DNA from: Nageia nagi
Taxonomy: Eukaryota; Pinophyta
Reading direction: 5' to 3'
Assembly (NCBI GenBank): GCA_050084985.1
Contig: JBITNC010000002.1
Span: 20,212,001-20,276,000 of the forward strand
Length of the DNA: 64,000 nt
The notes beneath the pieces were generated by a model that saw only the letters and a list, made by a program, of their open reading frames with translations, made no database searches and was not told the origin of the DNA. Shown piece by piece: positions 58,684-64,000 of this stretch. The position numbers and the translations under genes are program-made. Position 1 is the stretch's first letter; every line of letters starts with the position of its first letter.

Positions 58684-58696
58684 GGCCTTGATACCA
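58684..58696 (-). other. Primer binding site of the chimeric element
   Basis: TGGTATCAAGGCC on the minus strand, one base after the LTR end. Near match to the initiator tRNA-Met site TGGTATCAGAGC. Confidence 0.75.
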
Positions 58697-58697
58697 T

Positions 58698-59838
58698 TGT
58701 GATATTCCAAATGAACACTCGTGCCAAATTAGCCAACGAGGCTCAGCTAGGGGTTCCCAAACCCCCAACTACACAACCACCACTCAACGTTGGCCCTCTA
58801 GGGCCAAACACACTCCCAAGGTTGACATCATCCCTCCTAAGATCTCAATGAGACAACAGGTCCAACGAATGCTCACAATGACAATTATGCAACCCTACAA
58901 CATCAATAGACCATATGTACTAGAAACCCAACATTAACAGGGTCTAAACCCAAACACATGCACAAGTACACCAATTGCACAACACAGTAAGACAATGGAT
59001 TTTATTGATGATCTCCCAAATGTGCCCTAAGGCCAATACAATGATAGCTAATCACAATGTCACCCCAATCAAAACCATGGGATAGACAAACCCCTCAGAA
59101 CTCAGATCCACTCCTGCGAAGGAGTCTCCTCAAATCCTGGTAAACCACTAAAGGTAGGGATTGGCCCTCAAATGCCATCAGATGGGTTAGATGCTCCACC
59201 TAACCGTAGATGTTCGGGATCCCTCATCCCTAACACCCTCTAGACGCTCCGCCTAGGAAGATACACTCAGCACCGTCAAGCTTGACTAGTTACACAGGCC
59301 AATAGTAGCAATAAGCAATAATCAATAATTCCCCCTGCAAATGAGCTCCCATCAAGTATTTATAAGCTCCAGTCAAATAGTCCACCTCGGAATCACCATA
59401 AGACCTATTCCAACGTTGGGCATTTGGAGTGGCCCAGTGACTTAATGCACCATCTCGAAGTGACAATGCAGGAATATAAGCCATAAGTGCCAACATGGGG
59501 CCCCAGTCACTCCTGCAATCCAACATGGGGTTCTTGAAAGCCTACTAAGTCAACGTGGGGGTGTGGGGGCCCTTCCAGAGGTGATGCTAGCATGATGTCT
59601 AGTCTGGAATGCTATAGCTCATCGGGATTCCCACAATTCAAGATCTCCAACCTACTAAACATCAACATGACTCCTTAAGAGAGAGACATCCCACTAGGGG
59701 CTCATAGGTGGGGTCCACATGACCCAGTATGTCTCTTGTCTTAAGCTACAACATGAACATGGCTACATACAAGGGATATCTCTAAGATATCTACTTGACA
59801 AATACAAATCAGCACTAAAGTACAAAAGGGATATCACA
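58698..59838 (-). repeat. N2-type 5' LTR
   Basis: 1141 bases with inverted ends TGTGATATTCC and GGGATATCACA. Family of the solo LTR at 42968-44113 and, more distantly, of N1. Confidence 0.8.
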
Positions 59839-59991
59839 CCTTGGTTATTCCAAGGCATGTATTGTCTTGCAATATTATAATATATTCTCTTGGCTGGTTA
59901 TTACTCATTTCTGGGTGTCTTTTGAGTAATATTTCAATTCTGTATTTTTTCTATACTTGTATTTCTGTAATTTTGTTTTTGGGACATCACA
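59839..59991 (-). repeat. First 153 bases of a second E-type LTR
   Basis: Matches 55518-55675 (TTGGTTATTCCA, GTATTGTCTTGCAATATT, TCTTGGCTGGTTATTACTCA). Cut at CCTTG by the N2 LTR. Confidence 0.8.
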
Positions 59992-61100
59992 TTGTCACCC
60001 AAGCCCAAGTTTGTAAGGGGTATGCAACCCTTCCTCTACTCAAATAGAGTTGTTTTAGAATACATTTTAAAGATATTTCAATCAAGATGAAAATCTTTAA
60101 GGCTTTGGTCAAGCCAACTATGACATCAAAGATTTGGGGACCTAGCCTTGGACCAATTGAATGGTCTCACGTTGAGTAGATATAGACACTTTTTCTTAAA
60201 AGATTCATTCAATGAAAAAGTGCAATTCCTCAATCCATTATTTTAACAAAGTTTGGGGCCTCCATCCTCCAACTCAAGATCATCTTTAGGATCACCACCT
60301 ATCTGCATAAGGTCTACAAATGGTACTCATACCTAGCTTTACGCTCCTTAATGGAATTAAGCATAAAGTCCTTAGGGGGACAGAGAGGCTAGTATTCACA
60401 CTTTTGGCTAGCACTCATATACATATTCATAAGCTCCCTACTTACAGATTTTCTTTGGGAGGCTCTGCTCACCTTCTACCCCAAAATAAGGAAAAGATAC
60501 TCAACGAGATTCAGAAGGACATTGGTATCCTATACATCAACTACATAAGGATCTCCCATGCCACCCCTCTCTCCCCCAAGCTGTTTTTTTATCATGAGCA
60601 CTTTTTGCAGATACAAGACAAATGTGTAGTTCCTCACATGACCTTTAGTCATTTATAATGCATAGCCTACGAATCCCAATCGAATAGATCAAGGTGTGCT
60701 CCCATCAACTTTGTGCTAAGTCGGATCACCACTTACTGAGGGAGGAGAGGATCTATCTACTTTTCCCTTTGATGGAAGTGGAAACCCTAGACCACTTTAT
60801 TATTCGATGTCCTATCTACGATGAGATATTAGGGAGACTTCACTACCTATTAAAAGACAATCTGCAATCTCTATCCATCGTCTTTAGATATTCAAATCAA
60901 TGATGTCTTGCACTATACATTAAGGAGTCGACGCAACTTTGTCAACAAAAAAAGCCATTCTTTGACAGCTCTCAACCTTCACACTCCCAACCCATCACGA
61001 CATACTTCACCAATACAGATGAACAAAGAGGGAGTATAAGATGAAAATGTAATTCATCATACCGCAAAAACAAAGACAGGGCTATTAGATAGTGCAACCA
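59992..61100 (+). pseudogene. LINE ORF2 C-terminal remnant
   Basis: Plus-strand frames: MKIFKALVKPTMTSKIWGPS, LFLKRFIQ, TKFGASILQLKIIFRITTYL, then ETLDHFIIRCPIYDEILGRL at 60780-60840, the C-terminal Cys/His-type ending of a non-LTR polymerase. It probably continues the LINE cut at 54873, with the polymerase core lost. 61100-61480 may be its 3' UTR. Confidence 0.55.
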
Positions 61101-61539
61101 CGTGCCTTTGGGATTTCAGAGGAGCAATGGGCAGAGATAGGTCATTGACTGTCTCAGCAAGGATTCTTCAGCTTTGATAATTAGGAGATTAGGTTTTAGG
61201 GTAGAGGTGAGCAATCATCAGGGCCACCCCTCTCACTCTTCATCCTTCTTAAGAGCACTATGCACAACTTGGTCGAGCTATATATCAGAGCCTCTCTATC
61301 TCCTTTGATTTTCTTTTTACTCTCTTCGGCTTACAAGTCGTAACATTGTATTTACCCTTGTTTATTTCCTTTTGTTGGGCATGTTTACCCTTTCAATTGT
61401 TGTCTTTTCGATGTCTTTTTCATAGTACCTTGTCATATTTAGTCCATTCTAGACATTAATATTATTAATTTCATTTCTCACTATAATGACATCATCTGCT
61501 CACAAGCCACAATTGTTGCCCGTCCAAAAGATTTATAAT

Positions 61540-61860
61540 GGTTCAAAACATCCAGAGAAGATTGGAGTTTTTATAAAAGAAGCTTATATCACTCGGTCCA
61601 AAAGTCACAACCATTCTTTGATCAAAACAAATCTAACGATATGGGACATCAAGGGGAGAGAAAGTTTTTCAAAGAATGTTCAACTTTTTATAAAAGATGT
61701 TGATGTCACCTCCTCCAAAAGGCATGTTTGTTGTCTAATGAATAGAAATCTAGCAATCTAGAATATCAAGAGATAAAGCTTTTCAAAGAAGGCCAAAGCT
61801 TTTACAAAAGATGTTGACATCATTCATTTCAAAACTCATGATTGGCATCCATTCAAGTGA
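61540..61860 (+). repeat. Three coding-like tandem repeats of about 120 bases
   Basis: One frame from ATG 61486 repeats FIKEAYITRSKSHNHSLI, FIKDVDVTSSKRHVCCLM and FTKDVDIIHFKTHDWHPF, with SFSKNVQL and SFSKKAKA between them. Stops break the second and third units. Family unknown. Confidence 0.5.
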
Positions 61861-63429
61861 GATCCAATAAATAGTAAGTATAGCTCTCTTTCACTAGGGA
61901 TACAAACAATACATTATTCATAGAATGGTTATGAGTAATTTCTGCAAACATTGTAGCTCATGAGAATATATTTATGAGGTGCTTTGGGCTTTGTAACTGC
62001 CTCTAGCTTCCCATTTGGTGCAAATTGTCACTTGTAAAGACATGGTCTCCAAAAATCAATGCTACGAAGGGCTACCAAAAAAATTCTCCCATTGTGAACA
62101 CCTCTCTCTTGGATGAAACTACTTGAAGTCAACAAATACATGTATTAATCCTCTACTTGAAAAACATGTGTTTTAATATGTTTGAAATATTGACCACTCC
62201 TGAATTGAAGATTTGTTTCGGGATTTGGAAAAGAAAATCAAGTAAAACATTTGCATTCGTAGAGTCTAGTTGTTTCTCGAGGGCAAACAGGTACAAATAG
62301 ATTTATGTTGTTAGAATTACAAAGGCAAAAAGGTATTGTCTACCAAAAACAAGATTTACTCTTACCTTTGTTTGCATTTTGACCTATATCTTATTGACTA
62401 GCAATCATTTTCTGATGTTCTTAATTTCTCTATAAGGTAGACTCAACAAGTGTTCTTATTAGTGGCTGCATGATAGGCTTTGCTAAGGTCTGTTTTTGAA
62501 TGTTGAAATTTTAATCAATTTCATGAGCTTAATTTGGTGAAGGCTAAAAATGCTAGCAAGTCTTTTAGAAACCTTCAAAGCCCCATTAGTTGGTCGTTTA
62601 TATCCAAAATTGTCGTATGATCACTTTTCTAAAAGGCTAAGGGGGTGTTGCAGACACTTTTGTGAACTCCATTTTGGCATTGGTGTTTAATACACGTTTT
62701 TGAGACAAGATTACTTACCAAGTCCTACCATCTTTATTTTTATTTAGTCAAATAACAAGTTATTTTTTGGGTGCATTATCAGTAATACTTGACACCCCTA
62801 TAAAATTTCTTTAGAGAAAATTGGCATCATCTTTGATGCCATGGGAAAAAGCACTCGTACCAAAAAGCTGAAGCAAAATGAAGTATTGAGAGATACATCT
62901 TCCTACCTCCACGATGAAAATCACACGCTAAAGGTGTGACCAACTTCAAAGAAAACTTTAATAGCATAAGAGTTTATTAATTGCGCAAAGTTTCAATACA
63001 TACAAGAATAAATGGAGAGAATTCAATATCACTCTTAAACTAGAAGTTCAAAGGCGAAGAAAGAAAATATATTCATGTCCATGGATGACCAAAATAGATC
63101 AATGGGGCTCAAAGGTACATCCAACTAGAAAGAAAAAGTGCTATGGTTTGAGAACCATAGGGACTGAGATTATAATAACTACAAAAATTCGAAACTATCA
63201 TCAGAAGAGAGGCCAGTGATAAATTTGATAACGTCAAAAAAGCTTGTTTAGTAATGTCACATGTTCAGGAATATGGAATTGGCAACCTCATCATCCACCA
63301 CTATGAAAGGGCCAATGGTAGATCTGATCACATCCAAAAACAGTTGCTTAGAGCTAAGAAGACCATATTGGGTCTACCTATAATCTCTCCTAACATCCAA
63401 GGCCAATGGATCCCTTGTATTAGAAAGGA
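61861..63429. other. No identifiable feature
   Basis: Intron-like or old repeat sequence. No ORF, LTR end or exon of the pentapeptide gene was found here by eye. Confidence 0.4.
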
Positions 63430-64000
63430 AGTTGGTGATGCACAATTGTCTTTCCTAACATCCAAGACAAATATCATAATGCATTAATTGGAGCGGGTAT
63501 GAAGCCCTCCATGCTCTTCCTCTAGAAACCTCTCTAGCATGCTTGCCTTTAGAACAACCCTCACAAACCACAAACTCTATTGTGGTCATCAACTTTGGCC
63601 ATACCATAAACTAACTCTTGTGAAGTCAATAACCTCAAATTTTGAAAATTCAATTGGTCATACCTTAAGTGCCACAACTAAATTTTAACTTCAATAGCAA
63701 CATTTTAAAATAAGCTCTCTTGAACTCCAAACTTCAAAGAGAACCATCCTATTGCTTGACATGGGAACAATGGTGGCAACTCTATTCCCATGATTCTTGT
63801 CATAAATGATTCATTGCTTGTCATCAAAAACAACTTAATAGTTTCATTCACAAAGTTGCCATACACTCAACAAATTACACTTAAGATCAGATGTATAATA
63901 AATATCTTGAATGTGCTTCTTATGTTCCTTTGTATTCACTTCCATCACACCTTTGGTTGTCACTTCCAAAGACTTGTTATCACTAGGCTTGATCTTGGTC
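63430..64000 (-). pseudogene. Copia protease-to-integrase fragment, runs off the window
   Basis: The minus strand gives DIYYTSDLKCNLLSVWQLCE, VVFDDKQ, MSSNRMVLFEV, then in another frame GMAKVDDHNRVC and GCSKGKHAREVSRGRAWRAS, then KDNCASPTSFL. This is the GAG-pre-integrase and early integrase region of a Ty1/copia polyprotein with several frameshifts. It resembles neither K1 nor K2 closely enough to be assigned. Confidence 0.7.

Larger units (their letters stand above)
54874..59991 (-). mobile_element. Chimeric gypsy-like element E/N2: gag-protease-orfX with mismatched LTRs
   Basis: Minus orientation: right end 59991-59839 (start of an E-type LTR), then a complete N2-type LTR 59838-58698, primer site, gag, protease, orfX, and a full E-type LTR 55680-54874 on the left. 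Two LTR families bound one coding region. The simplest reading is that N2 inserted in the 5' LTR of its relative E, and recombination between their similar interiors removed the stretch between. No RT or integrase. It sits inside a LINE. Confidence 0.65.

Noticed and set aside
54869-59996. Target site duplication for the chimeric element
   Set aside because: GGACT on the left and TTGTC on the right do not match, which agrees with a recombinant rather than a simple insertion.
1-64000. tRNA, rRNA or other structured RNA genes
   Set aside because: No cloverleaf boxes or rRNA-like stretches were noticed by eye; a tRNAscan or Infernal run would settle this.

Overview
The window reads as nuclear DNA of a seed plant with a very large, repeat-rich genome. 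A gymnosperm is my best guess, from nested LTR elements, kilobase LTRs, LINE remnants and host introns of 3 to 15 kb. This is inference: no marker in the window fixes the species. There is no sign of prokaryotic, organellar or viral gene organisation.

Left block (1-5.8 kb): the 3' half of a plus-strand LTR retrotransposon. It runs from the tail of an ORF at the window edge, through an antisense, intron-containing plant mobile domain (PMD) gene with its own TATA box (596-3003), through three minisatellite arrays, to a polypurine tract and a 3' LTR starting at 5086. A GC-rich palindrome related to GGACCGC-NN-GCGGTCC recurs about ten times in four clusters across this element and its LTR.

Middle block (6-25.8 kb): a Russian-doll nest. 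A degraded copia element K1 (minus) holds a gypsy-like element G1 (plus, 8260-23988, target duplication CTCTT). G1's 5' LTR holds a non-autonomous LTR element N1 (8846-15220, target duplication TTTGA). One N1 LTR holds a Tork/Tnt1-like copia element K2 (minus) with a nearly intact 824-residue pol ORF. G1's interior also carries a gag-protease-only element C. G1 has gag and protease followed by an uncharacterised ORF (orfX), with no reverse transcriptase or integrase.

Right block (28.2-64 kb): the 3' end of a host gene on the minus strand. Four small exons with matching splice sites and phases (52727-52648, 38088-38029, 34988-34908, 28283-28230) encode the C-terminal pentapeptide repeats of a protein resembling the plant BTB/pentapeptide protein FIP2. 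Its introns are 14.6, 3.0 and 6.6 kb, plus more than 11 kb upstream. They are filled with LINE fragments, solo LTRs, copia remnants, an unknown-ORF element with a 13-copy motif array (44.1-50.8 kb), and a chimeric gypsy element (54874-59991) of the same gag-protease-orfX family as G1. The upstream exons, expected to encode the BTB domain, lie beyond the window.

Only the pentapeptide gene looks like a functioning host gene. Everything else is transposon sequence at various stages of decay, several pieces carrying nonsense changes that fit cytosine deamination. Element names (K1, K2, G1, N1, C, E, N2, M) are labels used only here.
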